Source: Dysgonomonas hofstadii
GTDB taxonomy: Bacteria; Bacteroidota; Bacteroidia; Bacteroidales; Dysgonomonadaceae
Direction of reading: 5' to 3'
Length of the DNA stretch: 64,000 nucleotides
Assembly: GCF_014196915.1 (NCBI RefSeq)
Contig: NZ_JACIEP010000003.1
Coordinates: 310,001 to 374,000 of the forward strand
Shown here: piece by piece, positions 17,761 through 27,726 of the stretch
How positions within the stretch are numbered: the stretch's first letter is position 1
Layout: every line of letters begins with the position of its first letter
Translations under genes and position numbers: made by a program
The notes under the pieces: generated by a model
Seen by the model: only the letters and a program-made list of their open reading frames with translations
Databases searched by the model: none
Told to the model about the DNA's origin: nothing

Positions 17761-18870
17761 TTACTTTTCCAGAAGAGCGGCAACACACCAAAGATACGGG
17801 GCTTGCCCATGATAGTCGCCGGTACGGCGCGGACGGTCATAATAATACTTTTTGTCGTTCTTTTTGTTTGTCCCTACACAAACTTCTCTTACGCCACCCC
17901 TGTCATCAATATAGTGTGTCAATACGATCCATGCTTTACGGGCTGCCGGAGCATATTCTTTAGCGTCTAGCCAGCCATTTCTTACTCCCACGATGAACGC
18001 ATAAGTAAACATAGCCGAAGCAGATGTTTCGGCCCAGCAATCGGCTTCGTCGATCAATTGATTCCACATACCACTTGGCCTTTGATAATTCAGCAGACTT
18101 TTCATCATCGTATGATAGCCTTCCATAATGCGTGGCCTGTCTGCATTATCTTGCGGCAAATAACGGAGCAATTCTGCCATACCAGCGGCCATCCACCCGT
18201 TTCCCCGTCCCCAAAAGAACGGAACATCAGGTGCATGATAGAACAAGCCGTTAGGCCGTTGCAATTCATCCAGATACATGACCATTTCTTTCGCTGCCCG
18301 GTCTATATATTTACGGTCTCCGGTTACTTTATAGGCTTGTGTCTGGACAATAGTAATCATATACATATCGTCAATCCACAGGCGGGTTTGCCAGGTGTAT
18401 CCTTTATCAGCCCAGGCTTTTTCCTCCGGTTTTGCATCCGTAGGCACTTGCCATTGAGTATCTGCATAAGGTATACCCAAATCCTTATACTGCTTTTCTT
18501 TTGTTATTTGATATAATTCCAATGGCAGACTCCCGAACATATTCAAATCGACATGATTCTTTATGGGAAGCAATTCTTTTTCGGATGTCATCAGAATATT
18601 AAACTTATTTTGCAGAAGTTTAAGGAGTTTATCATCTTTTGTTATTGCAGCAAATTTGAGGGAACCGTTCCAATAGAATGTTTCGGGGTAGCTAATCCAT
18701 TTCCCCGCATGCAGGGCGTGCTTTGAATCCACAAAACGATAGGCCAAACGCTTTCCTACTTCTTCGGGAGAGTATCCTTTTGGAAAATCTTCCAGCATAT
18801 CAGTTTGGGCATACAATAGTTGAGAGGAAAGGACGAATAATAACAAAAATATCTTTATATATTTTTCCAT
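17761..18870 (-). CDS. GH105/GH88-type unsaturated glucuronyl (rhamnogalacturonyl) hydrolase
   Basis: I choose the ATG at 18870 because it gives a clean signal peptide (MEKYIKIFLLLFVLSS..., cleavage after LLYAQ); the open frame to 18900 adds 10 polar residues. The mature 345-residue part is an alpha6/alpha6 barrel with the GH105 signatures TRLWIDDMYM (catalytic Asp region), FFWGRGNGW, and AETSASAMFTYAF. Family members remove the delta-4,5-unsaturated uronic acid left by polysaccharide lyases at non-reducing ends, most often from rhamnogalacturonan I. No polysaccharide lyase is in the window, so that partner must be elsewhere. The gene has a long leader containing a hairpin and a CT microsatellite. 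Confidence 0.88.
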   Translation of the reverse strand: MEKYIKIFLLLFVLSSQLLYAQTDMLEDFPKGYSPEEVGKRLAYRFVDSKHALHAGKWISYPETFYWNGSLKFAAITKDDKLLKLLQNKFNILMTSEKELLPIKNHVDLNMFGSLPLELYQITKEKQYKDLGIPYADTQWQVPTDAKPEEKAWADKGYTWQTRLWIDDMYMITIVQTQAYKVTGDRKYIDRAAKEMVMYLDELQRPNGLFYHAPDVPFFWGRGNGWMAAGMAELLRYLPQDNADRPRIMEGYHTMMKSLLNYQRPSGMWNQLIDEADCWAETSASAMFTYAFIVGVRNGWLDAKEYAPAARKAWIVLTHYIDDRGGVREVCVGTNKKNDKKYYYDRPRRTGDYHGQAPYLWCVAALLEK

Positions 18871-18929
18871 AGTGATTAAATAATTAGGTTTGTTTTTCAT
18901 ATATCTTTATCAAAATCCGAAATGTAAAT

Positions 18930-18968
18930 AACCCTCATCCCGGATATTATCTATCCGAAACAAGGGTT
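18930..18968 (-). promoter_or_regulatory. Interrupted hairpin in the GH105 leader
   Basis: AACCCT (18930-18935) pairs with AGGGTT (18963-18968), and inside it CGGAT (18941-18945) pairs with ATCCG (18953-18957). It lies 60-100 bases before the GH105 ATG. It could be a leader attenuator or the terminator of the upstream GH43 transcript; the T run after it is weak. Confidence 0.35.
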
Positions 18969-19056
18969 TCTATATATTAAATAAGTAAAAATGTAAACAG
19001 TCCTGAAGAAATATATTTCCCGAGACCGTAAAATTGTCTATTTTTATTGGTTTGTT

Positions 19057-19098
<42 letters not shown>

Positions 19099-19404
19099 AC
19101 AAAATAGAGCTAATTGCCAAATTTTCAAAGAGAAAAATGACATCTGAAAATGTTATATTATTTATATTATTATGTACTAATTTTTCGTTATTGATCAGCA
19201 TCCGGTATTTATAGATTTAATTTAATTATTTTTCATGATTATTAAATAACACACACAACAGGAACGGCTCATATACACGTTAACTTCATTCAAAGAAAGA
19301 GTATTATTTGTCAAAAAAATAAAACAAATCAGTCATTAAAAGGGAAATTCTAGTCAGGTATGCCTAATTGGCAAAAAATACCGTTTTTGACTTATTTCTT
19401 TCAT

Positions 19405-20427
19405 TCATTTAAATCCCGGTCTTTCAGCAGATAACGAAGGCGACGAACCTTTCACATAAGGCCAGTCCTGACTATCCCATTCGATCCTGTCCAGCATAAG
19501 CACTCTGCCCTTTGGTTTCTCCGTATCTATACCATGATAGAACAACCAGTCATTACCGTTACCGTCCTGCACTATTTCGGAGCAATGTCCGTTGCCGACA
19601 AAGCGTTTATTGGAACCAATTACCAATAAATACCCGTTATCCATCATATCCTTACCTGTTTTATCCACATAAGGTCCGAACAATGACTTCGAGCGACCGA
19701 CAACCAGTTGGTAAGTACTTTTTACACCTTCGCAGCAAGTACCTATAGAAGCAAACAGATAATAATATTTTCCCCGTTTGTAGATATATGTCCCTTCAAA
19801 GGCGGTTCCGGCAATTTGCTGCTTTTCTGCTCCGGATTTCAGGCTCAATCCATCCGGGCTGAGTTCGATGGCATAAATACCCCGGAAGCTACCCCAGAAG
19901 AGATATTTTTTTCCTTTTTCTTCTATATAGAATTGGTCTATAGAGTTTTTAACATCGATCTCATTACTCCTGAATAGTTTTCCCTTATCGGTGAAAGGAC
20001 CTTCAGGCCTGTCTGCTACGGCTACTCCTATACCACATGTCCATTCACCACCCCAGACAGACATTGAATAATAAAGTACATATTTTCCGTTTATGTAATT
20101 AATATCCGGAGCCCAAAGCCCGCCTTTAGGTTCGAATGCCGGGCGGGTATCCGGAGTAAAAGCTGTTCCGACAAAAGTCCATTCAGTCAGGTCTTTCGAC
20201 TTATAGATAGGAATGTTACGAATATTTTCTGTTGCATACAGGTAAAAATATCCATCCTTCGCCTTGAGAATAGTCGGGTCGGGCAAACTTTCGCTTATCA
20301 CAGGATTAGAGTAGTACTTGTTTTCATTATTTACACTGATGTTTTCCAGCTTTGTTTTGTTAGTTTTACAACCGGAACCCGTTATCAGTAGTAAACAAAG
20401 AATAGATAATAGAGTTCTTTGCATCAT
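19405..20427 (-). CDS. GH43 family lipoprotein, arabinanase-like
   Basis: The 340-aa product has a lipobox (TGSGC, lipidated Cys20) and a GH43 five-bladed propeller. Catalytic residues are visible: Asp50 in LPDPT, Asp164 in NSIDQ, and Glu211 in AFEGTYI. WAPDI (105-109) and CCEG are shared with the 3792-4871 enzyme, and the two are clear paralogues. Differences such as SIDQ for SIDP and GNGHCS for GPGHNS suggest a different arabinan or arabinogalactan linkage. Lys at position 21 and few acidic residues after Cys leave inner versus outer membrane open. It starts 2 bases after the stop of the 672-aa gene, so it is translationally close to it. Confidence 0.88.
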   Translation of the reverse strand: MMQRTLLSILCLLLITGSGCKTNKTKLENISVNNENKYYSNPVISESLPDPTILKAKDGYFYLYATENIRNIPIYKSKDLTEWTFVGTAFTPDTRPAFEPKGGLWAPDINYINGKYVLYYSMSVWGGEWTCGIGVAVADRPEGPFTDKGKLFRSNEIDVKNSIDQFYIEEKGKKYLFWGSFRGIYAIELSPDGLSLKSGAEKQQIAGTAFEGTYIYKRGKYYYLFASIGTCCEGVKSTYQLVVGRSKSLFGPYVDKTGKDMMDNGYLLVIGSNKRFVGNGHCSEIVQDGNGNDWLFYHGIDTEKPKGRVLMLDRIEWDSQDWPYVKGSSPSLSAERPGFK

Positions 20428-20429
20428 TA

Positions 20430-22448
20430 TTATTTTTTACTGTTGAAATAATTTTCCACACGGTCGGGACTCAGCATTTGCCAAAGAGAAGCGACTGTCC
20501 ACCCCGGAGCAAAAATATCATTGTAGAATCCTTTACCATTCTTTCCATAATCCCAGTTGGTATGCTGAACTACTTCGGGATAGTAACCAACTTTTCCTAT
20601 ATTGAACATATGTCCTTTTACCGGCATCAATTGCAGCATAGATGTTTTGATAACATTGGAAAATTCAGAGAAACGGGGTTCTTTCCTTTCCTTAGCCAAC
20701 CAATCCAATACGGTGGCAAATTCGAAAATAAATACATCGATATGGTTGTTCTCTACAGATACATTTCCCCATCCCCGCGACTTGAATCCGACATCTCCTA
20801 ACATCTGTCCTCCGGCAAAAGGTACATCCCACATGTAATACCACGAAAGGCAGAAATAAGCAGCCTGTTTACACAGATCGATATAATGCTGACGTTCTTT
20901 GTCTTTGGTTACCATCGACAAGTAGTACATAGCTGTGGAAGCATACAGGGAAGCCTCTTTGTCCTCACAGTTGGCATCGAGAGTAGAAGAGAAATAATCT
21001 GATTTGGAAACCAACTCTTTTTCGAGGTATACTGCTGTCAGTTTTGCAGCATCGAGGTATGTTTTATCTTTGAAATATGTGTATGCCATCGTCAGAGGCA
21101 GGGTGGCAGAAGGAGTGCTTCCTCCTGTGGCATCCAGAAGTTTAAATTTATCATCGAATTTACGGGGGAAAGACCCGTCTTTTTCCTGTAATTTGAGGAA
21201 ATTAGCAAGGATAGTTTTAATTTTTACTTCCCATTCCGGATGTTTACGCCCTCTCTTCTTTTCGTAATCAAGATAGTTGAGTATAGCAAATACCCCTTCC
21301 GACTGACGGCGGATACTATAAATATCAGTTTCTGTATTACGAGCGTAATCTACGAACTCCCTGAAAAATCCGTTAGGAGTGAAGCCATATTGCAAATAAC
21401 TGTCAAAGATAGAATTAGCTTTCCCTATGAGGTCATTATTGTTCGTTTCCTCACCATATTCCAGTGCATTGAAAGCATTTAAAAGCACGCGTCCGACAAA
21501 ACCGATCTCTACCGAACCTGTACTTGCACAGTTATCAGTGCGCATATGTACTCCCGAGAAATATTTCAGATCGTATTTGTCCACATAGCTTTCAACAAAG
21601 AAATTAGACAATACCTTTTTGGCTAATGCAGTATCGTAACCGGTTTTCACAAGTTGCGGCCTGAATGTATCGTATGAATAGTTCCATATATCGGCAACAA
21701 AACCGGAAAAGTTCTCAGTTTTCGATTTCTTTATAATCCAAACTAATTCCCGGGTTTCATTTTTCTCTAATTTCTCGAAAGCCTGTACAGAAGGATTAAG
21801 TGTCAATTTCCGGATATAAGTTTTTGGCGCTTCAAAATAAGGAAACCCGAAAACCAGAGCTGAGGTTCCGTTAATATTACGGAATCCGGTAAATCCTATC
21901 GATGTTTTGCTATTAAGAATTATCTCACCAGCATTATGCGTGCTAAGGCTTTCATCTTTAAAGTCATCTATACGCAAAACTGTATAATAATCACCGGTCT
22001 TATTATTATAAATACCGGTTAAAGGAGTACTAAGACGGTCTTCCCTTACCTGCCAGCTATCGCTTGTGTGGAAGGACGGAGCTTCTTTTGGCGAACGCAG
22101 ATTCCGATGATACCAGAAACCCGGCATATAAAATTCGCAATCATCATGAGACATTCCTGCAAGTTTATATACTTGCTCCAGATTATAATATACTCTTTCT
22201 GATGCAACCAGAGTAACCTTGACCTCTGTTGTGTTGCCATTACTTGTCTGACTCCGCTTTATTTGAACAGGAATCTCATTTTCAGCTTTTAACAAACCAT
22301 CGGCCGATGACTGTAACTTGTAAGTAACAGAAGGATTTCCGGGTGATTTTAGACTAATACTGGTTTCAATCTGTAATGGTGTTTCTTCTGAATATATACA
22401 GGTATAACCTAGAATAGAGAACATCATTAAAAGCAGGAGTTTTTTCAT
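20430..22448 (-). CDS. Putative alpha-barrel glycosidase, family not recognised
   Basis: The 672-aa product has a signal peptide (about 1-20). Residues about 25-260 look beta-rich, and about 265-670 are helical with repeated Trp/Tyr-rich segments (FFVESYVDKYD, GFFREFVDYAR, SWYYMWDVPFAGG, HTNWDYGKNGKGFY, APGWTVASLW). A beta-sandwich followed by an alpha/alpha toroid is the layout of several glycoside hydrolase and lyase families (for example GH127/GH146 or GH154-like proteins), but I cannot assign it to one. Conserved-looking Asp/Glu pairs suitable for catalysis occur at RTDNC, NCEDKEASLY and VENNHIDVF. It is sandwiched between two GH43 genes, 2 and 22 bases away, so it clearly belongs to the PUL. 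Confidence 0.6.
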   Translation of the reverse strand: MKKLLLLMMFSILGYTCIYSEETPLQIETSISLKSPGNPSVTYKLQSSADGLLKAENEIPVQIKRSQTSNGNTTEVKVTLVASERVYYNLEQVYKLAGMSHDDCEFYMPGFWYHRNLRSPKEAPSFHTSDSWQVREDRLSTPLTGIYNNKTGDYYTVLRIDDFKDESLSTHNAGEIILNSKTSIGFTGFRNINGTSALVFGFPYFEAPKTYIRKLTLNPSVQAFEKLEKNETRELVWIIKKSKTENFSGFVADIWNYSYDTFRPQLVKTGYDTALAKKVLSNFFVESYVDKYDLKYFSGVHMRTDNCASTGSVEIGFVGRVLLNAFNALEYGEETNNNDLIGKANSIFDSYLQYGFTPNGFFREFVDYARNTETDIYSIRRQSEGVFAILNYLDYEKKRGRKHPEWEVKIKTILANFLKLQEKDGSFPRKFDDKFKLLDATGGSTPSATLPLTMAYTYFKDKTYLDAAKLTAVYLEKELVSKSDYFSSTLDANCEDKEASLYASTAMYYLSMVTKDKERQHYIDLCKQAAYFCLSWYYMWDVPFAGGQMLGDVGFKSRGWGNVSVENNHIDVFIFEFATVLDWLAKERKEPRFSEFSNVIKTSMLQLMPVKGHMFNIGKVGYYPEVVQHTNWDYGKNGKGFYNDIFAPGWTVASLWQMLSPDRVENYFNSKK

Positions 22449-22470
22449 GTTTTTTTATTATGGTATTATT

Positions 22471-23421
22471 TTATTTGCGGATTACCGGCTTCAATATATC
22501 TTTCTTAATTTGCATAACCGGGATATCATCGGATGTGAATTGTACACTAGCAATGCACATTTGCCTTGGATGGATGCGTTTCTGGTTACAGTGGGAGTGG
22601 AAGGCAATTCTCATATTTCCGGCTTTATCCCTGAACATCGAACTATGACCTACGCCGACAATACTATCGGGCTTTTGCAGAATCGGGTTTTTCTCATATT
22701 TAGTCCATGGCCCCATCGGAGAATCTGCCGTAGCATAGCCTACCCCATAGAAAGGACTTTCATAGCTATTGGCCGAATAGGTCATATAATATACTCCTTT
22801 ATGTTTAGTGACAAATGCTCCTTCATTGACACGAGGCCAAACTTCTTCCCATGCCTGGGATACATTAATACATTTGGTCAGGGTAGACTTCCTGATGGTC
22901 ACTAAATCATCTTCCAGTTCTGCCACCCATATGTTCAATCCGTCGTTGAACCGGTCGAAATACAAATACGGCTTCCCGTCATCATCTATAAATAATGAAT
23001 TATCGATACATTTTTCATCAGAAATCATTGGTTGCATCATATCCTGTACAAATGGGCCGAACGGGGAATCGGATGTAGCAACACATATATGTTCGTCGGC
23101 TGAATAATACATAAAGAATTTTTTCTTTTCTTTTATATAATATACTTCAGGAGCCCAAAACCAGCGTTTGCCCCAGGTATCCTTTTTTGTTAAAGCTAAC
23201 TCCGGTGCCTTTTTCCAATGCATCAAATCATCGGAAGTATATACTTCTATTCCATTCTCCGCATTTGTACCATAGGCATAATAGATATCTCCATGGAGCA
23301 TTATGAATGGATCTCCCAAAAGAACCGGAGTCATATCTTCCGGGTTTTCCTTCCCATTATTTTGGCAAAAAATAAAAGTAAGACTTATGAAAACAATTAT
23401 TAACGCGCCAAAAATTTTCAT
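22471..23421 (-). CDS. GH43 family glycosidase, third and more diverged member
   Basis: The 316-aa protein has a signal with Cys19 at a possible but non-standard lipobox (FIFC) and a GH43 propeller. Catalytic residues are visible: Asp37 in LGDPFI, Asp140 in CIDNSLF, and Glu200 in VNEGAFV. FWAPEV (88-93) is the family hallmark. VGVGHSS near the end is the usual metal/histidine loop. It is not close to the two arabinanase-like paralogues, and fits exo-acting subfamilies (arabinofuranosidase or galactosidase). It is the first gene of the minus-strand PUL transcript and is divergent from the regulator gene. Confidence 0.87.
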   Translation of the reverse strand: MKIFGALIIVFISLTFIFCQNNGKENPEDMTPVLLGDPFIMLHGDIYYAYGTNAENGIEVYTSDDLMHWKKAPELALTKKDTWGKRWFWAPEVYYIKEKKKFFMYYSADEHICVATSDSPFGPFVQDMMQPMISDEKCIDNSLFIDDDGKPYLYFDRFNDGLNIWVAELEDDLVTIRKSTLTKCINVSQAWEEVWPRVNEGAFVTKHKGVYYMTYSANSYESPFYGVGYATADSPMGPWTKYEKNPILQKPDSIVGVGHSSMFRDKAGNMRIAFHSHCNQKRIHPRQMCIASVQFTSDDIPVMQIKKDILKPVIRK

Positions 23422-23480
23422 TTTAGATTTTTAAATAATTTAGATTAACAAATACCTTAGAGGGAGTTTATAAACGCTAG

Positions 23481-23488
23481 CAAAATTA
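23481..23488 (-). promoter_or_regulatory. Probable -7 element of the leftward PUL transcript
   Basis: Minus strand reads TAATTTTG (TAnnTTTG) 60 bases before the first GH43 ATG. A TTG lies 17 bases upstream of it as a possible -33 box. Confidence 0.4.
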
Positions 23489-23547
23489 ATGGTAAGGCCA
23501 ATATTCAATAATATACTTTTTAATAAAAAAAGAGTAAAATCAGAGCA

Positions 23548-23563
23548 GTCTGACCTGTCTGAC
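23548..23563. promoter_or_regulatory. Direct heptamer repeat in the PUL divergent promoter region
   Basis: GTCTGAC occurs at 23548-23554 and again at 23557-23563, a 9-base period, between the divergent GH43 and regulator genes. A tandem half-site is a plausible binding site for the AraC-type output domain of the regulator. Related CTGACA pairs elsewhere in the window argue that it may be a dispersed repeat instead. Confidence 0.35.
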
Positions 23564-23668
23564 TAAAAAATAACATTTATTGGCTATTTTTTACTACACA
23601 AAAAGACAGGGCGATAACAATTCAGATTTATAAAGATTTAATTTTACCAATGAAAAACTATCCTTATC

Positions 23669-26600
23669 ATGAAATTAGTTAAATCTATTATCATATTTTC
23701 CTTAGTTCTTAGCTCCAGTTTATCTTTACTCTCACAGGAAAGCCTAGATTTTCATTTCAAAAAAATACAAGTCAACGACGGTCTTTCTGAAAATGCGATT
23801 TATTGTATTTTTCAAGATTCGAGGGGATTTATGTGGTTTGGCACCAAGGACGGTTTAAACAGATATGACGGAAATAACTTCCGGATATTCCGTTTTGATG
23901 CTAAAAACCCGGCCTCATTAGGCAATAATTTTATAAGATGCCTGATAGAGGGAGAAGGTGGAGATCTCTACATAGGGACTGACGCAGGCTTGTACATAAT
24001 GAATACTGTCGAAGAAACATTCATAAAAGTGATCGGAACAACAACTGCAGTGAATACTCTCTATGCTGATCAAGATGGAAATATCTGGATAGGGTCTATC
24101 GATCAGGGTGTATTCAGGTACAATCCGGAGAGCAAAGAACTGGAACAGATGGAATTATCAAAATACAACCTCGATACAAATTCCAGCTGGGTTATCTATG
24201 GTGATTTGTCCGGAACAATATGGGTCGGTAACCGCATGGGATTACTCAGATATAATAAAAACACAAATAAACTCGATCCGGTAGAGTCTATGTTTGGCTT
24301 TTCAGAGAAACCTCACAATGAGATCATGTCAATACTGGAAGACAACAAAGGAAATTTCTGGCTGGGGACATGGGCGAACGGGCTCCGTTTATATGATAAA
24401 CACACCGATAGCTATATATCATACCTACACGAAGAGAATACATCCCAGTATGTAACACATATAAGATCAATCTTTCAGTATGATGATAAATCTTTGCTAA
24501 TTGGTTCCGACGATGGACTATATCTGTTTGATCTGGGAACAAAGAAATCGAAACGGATAGACAGACCCGAATTAAGGCATAGCCTGAGCGACCAGAACGT
24601 ATATTCCATATACAGGGATAAAGAGGGAGGAATCTGGATAGGGACATATTTTGGCGGGGTTAATTACCTCAACTTATCACAATTGAATATCTATACTTAT
24701 TATCCTGATCGCCGTCCCGGCACCTTATCGGGAAAAGCTATCAGCCAGTTTTGCGAAGAACCGAATGGAAACCTGTGGATTGCCACCGAAGATGGAGGGG
24801 TTAATTACTTTGACTCTCAAACCGAGAAGATCAGCCAGCCTATAACAACATCTTATCATAATATACATGCCCTGTTATTGGACGGGGATAATCTATGGAT
24901 CGGGACATTTTCGAGAGGTGTAGATGTTTATAATACTAAAACAAAAGTCCTTTCCAATTACAGAAACAGAAGCGACAATAAAAACACACTGAACGACGAT
25001 TGTGTCTTTTCTCTATACAAAACACGTGGGGGAGATATTTACGCCGGCACTCCTGCCGGATTGAATAAATATAACAAAAACACTGATAACTTTATTCCTG
25101 TAGAGTCTATTGAAGGTTTTATCTACGATATAAAAGAAGATAATTCAGGTAATTTGTGGCTGGCTTCATACGGGACAGGTGTTATAAAATTTGATATAAA
25201 AACAAATAAATGGATATGCTACGATGATATATTAAGTAAAGATAATCCCGTGGTAGGCAGCAAGCTAACCAGTGTGCATATCGATAGCCAGAGGAGAATA
25301 CTCTTTTCGAGTGAAGGTCGTGGCATCTTTATATACGATGCCCTCAAAGACGATTTCACAAATATATCTGAATCCAACGGGTTGCCCAATAATGTTGTAT
25401 ATGGCATATTAGATGATCCCTTTGGTAATTTGTGGATCAGTTGTAACAAGGGATTAGTATGTTTTAACCTGTCTACACCTACCCATTCGACATTATATAA
25501 CAAAGAAGACGGATTACAAAGCAATCAATTTAACTATAAGTCGAGTTATAAGGCAAAAAACGGCCGGTTCTATTTTGGGGGTATTAATGGATTTAGTTCC
25601 TTTTATCCACAAGATCTGAATGCAAGTAAAAATATAGTAATACCTCCTGTAGAAATTACCGGAATAAAATTGTTTGACAATTCAGACACCGAGCTGGAAA
25701 ATGAAATCCAGATAAAAGTAAATAAAAGACAAAAAATAAAACTACCTTATAATAAGGCTTCATTTATGATATCATATGTCAGTCTTAGTTATATTGCACA
25801 GACCAAAAACCAGTATGCCTATAAGCTCGAAGGCGCCGATACTGACTGGAATTATGTGGAGAACAACAAGAATGTGACATATGTCAATCTTCCCTATGGT
25901 AAATATATATTTAAAGTAAAGGCGACAAACAACGACGGATTATGGAATGAGGCCGGATCGGAAATAGAGATTGAAATACTGCCACCATTCTGGCTCTCTC
26001 TGCCTGCTAAGATTTTATATTTCATACTGTTGATGTCACTGGCCTATCTCATCTTGTCATACTATTGGAAAAAGAACAAAGAAAAACAGGCACAACAATT
26101 GGAAGCATTTAAAACAGAACAGGAAACACTTGCCTTTAAATCGAAAATAGATTTCTTTACTACTATTGCTCACGAGGTAAGAACCCCGTTAAGTCTTATC
26201 TCGGCTCCTCTGGAAGAGGTTATAAACACAAATAAGGAGAATGGCGAAACAAAGCAAAACCTGCAAATCATCGAAAAAAACTGTAACAGGCTTACCGTAC
26301 TCATCAATCAATTACTGGATTTCAGAAAAATGGATTCAACCCGGTATATTATAAATCCGGAAAGTATCAATTTAAAAGACTTTATATTTGAATTATACGA
26401 ACGTTTCAAGAAAACGGCACAAAGAAAAGAAATCAACTTTACATTGGATTTACCAAAAAATGAAGAAATAAAAATTAATTCCGATGCAGATGCATTAATT
26501 AAAATAATAGGTAATTTGTTGACAAATGCCCTGAAATATACGAAAGACAAAATTAAATTAACACTGATCTGCAATAGCGACAACTCTTATACAATCACTG

Positions 26601-27667
26601 TGGAGGACAACGGTAAAGGTATATCCGATAATCATAAAAAACTGATATTCGACCCTTTTTTCCAGGTTCAGACCGACGACCGTAAAATTGGTACAGGATT
26701 GGGGCTTTCCCTTGCCAAAAATCTGGCCGAAGTGCTGGGAGGTTCAATAAGTGTTAAGGATGGAGAAAACGGAGGTTCTGTATTTATTTTTAAATTTGCA
26801 GATGTTGAACCCCCAATACAAAATGAAGCGGAAAAGGAATCTACACTGCCCGCATCAATAGAAGTAATAAAGCAACACGATAGCAGCGTTCAGTACAGTA
26901 TACTGATAGTAGAGGACAACCCCGATATGGTTTCTTTTATAACCAGGGCTTTACAAAATGAGTATATAACCGATGCCTCCCAGAATGCAATGGAGGCTTT
27001 AATGAAACTTGAGGAGAAAAATTATGATATCGTTATATCAGACATAATGATGCCCGGCATCGATGGAATTTCTTTTGCGAAAAAGCTAAAATTAGATATT
27101 AATTACAGTCATATACCTATCATTCTTCTGTCAGCCAAAACAGAGAATGCTGTCAAGGTAGAAGGTTTATTATCGGGAGCAGATGTGTTTATTGAAAAGC
27201 CTTTCTCGGTGTCATACCTCAAGGCACAGATCATAAGTTTACTCGAAAACCGGAAAGCGATGCTCGATACCTTTAACCGCTCCCCTATGACTTCCTATTC
27301 TAATCTTGTCTCGAATAAAAGTGACGAAATATTCCTGAACAAACTGAATGAAGAGATAGAGCAATATGTGTCGGACGAAAATTTCTCGGTAGAATCGCTG
27401 ACAGAGAGGCTTAATATCAGCCGTTCGAACCTGCAACGAAAACTGAAATCGATAAGTGGCCTTACTCCCGGCGATTATCTACGCAGCTATCGCATAAGGA
27501 AAGCCTGCAAGCTATTACTGGAAACGGATATGCGTATAAATGAAGTTGCCTATAGTGTAGGGTTCAGTTCTCCGTCTTATTTTGCAAAAGTCTTTCAGAA
27601 AAGTTACAATATGTCGCCCAAAGAGTTTATCAACAAATATATGAAGGATGACAAAAAAGAAAGCTGA
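23669..27667 (+). CDS. Hybrid two-component system sensor/response regulator (HTCS) of the PUL
   Basis: The 1332-aa single-chain regulator has a signal peptide (about 1-22), a periplasmic double propeller of Reg_prop repeats (about 30-640, many LWIGT/NLWI repeats), a Y_Y_Y domain (about 690-765), one transmembrane helix (about 778-800), HisKA with phospho-acceptor His835 in TIAHEVRTP, HATPase_c (NALKYT, EDNGKGI, GTGLGLSLAK), a receiver domain (Asp1083 in VEDNPDM, acceptor Asp1125 in SDIMMPG), and a C-terminal AraC HTH (about 1238-1325). Such proteins bind a glycan fragment in the periplasm and switch on the adjacent PUL. All key phosphotransfer residues are present. It is the only regulator in this PUL and is divergent from it. 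Confidence 0.97.
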   Translation: MKLVKSIIIFSLVLSSSLSLLSQESLDFHFKKIQVNDGLSENAIYCIFQDSRGFMWFGTKDGLNRYDGNNFRIFRFDAKNPASLGNNFIRCLIEGEGGDLYIGTDAGLYIMNTVEETFIKVIGTTTAVNTLYADQDGNIWIGSIDQGVFRYNPESKELEQMELSKYNLDTNSSWVIYGDLSGTIWVGNRMGLLRYNKNTNKLDPVESMFGFSEKPHNEIMSILEDNKGNFWLGTWANGLRLYDKHTDSYISYLHEENTSQYVTHIRSIFQYDDKSLLIGSDDGLYLFDLGTKKSKRIDRPELRHSLSDQNVYSIYRDKEGGIWIGTYFGGVNYLNLSQLNIYTYYPDRRPGTLSGKAISQFCEEPNGNLWIATEDGGVNYFDSQTEKISQPITTSYHNIHALLLDGDNLWIGTFSRGVDVYNTKTKVLSNYRNRSDNKNTLNDDCVFSLYKTRGGDIYAGTPAGLNKYNKNTDNFIPVESIEGFIYDIKEDNSGNLWLASYGTGVIKFDIKTNKWICYDDILSKDNPVVGSKLTSVHIDSQRRILFSSEGRGIFIYDALKDDFTNISESNGLPNNVVYGILDDPFGNLWISCNKGLVCFNLSTPTHSTLYNKEDGLQSNQFNYKSSYKAKNGRFYFGGINGFSSFYPQDLNASKNIVIPPVEITGIKLFDNSDTELENEIQIKVNKRQKIKLPYNKASFMISYVSLSYIAQTKNQYAYKLEGADTDWNYVENNKNVTYVNLPYGKYIFKVKATNNDGLWNEAGSEIEIEILPPFWLSLPAKILYFILLMSLAYLILSYYWKKNKEKQAQQLEAFKTEQETLAFKSKIDFFTTIAHEVRTPLSLISAPLEEVINTNKENGETKQNLQIIEKNCNRLTVLINQLLDFRKMDSTRYIINPESINLKDFIFELYERFKKTAQRKEINFTLDLPKNEEIKINSDADALIKIIGNLLTNALKYTKDKIKLTLICNSDNSYTITVEDNGKGISDNHKKLIFDPFFQVQTDDRKIGTGLGLSLAKNLAEVLGGSISVKDGENGGSVFIFKFADVEPPIQNEAEKESTLPASIEVIKQHDSSVQYSILIVEDNPDMVSFITRALQNEYITDASQNAMEALMKLEEKNYDIVISDIMMPGIDGISFAKKLKLDINYSHIPIILLSAKTENAVKVEGLLSGADVFIEKPFSVSYLKAQIISLLENRKAMLDTFNRSPMTSYSNLVSNKSDEIFLNKLNEEIEQYVSDENFSVESLTERLNISRSNLQRKLKSISGLTPGDYLRSYRIRKACKLLLETDMRINEVAYSVGFSSPSYFAKVFQKSYNMSPKEFINKYMKDDKKES

Positions 27668-27726
27668 CATGTTCATTATGTACTGCAACAAGATTTCCTT
27701 ACAGATAATGCCAGTGGGTAGTAAAC

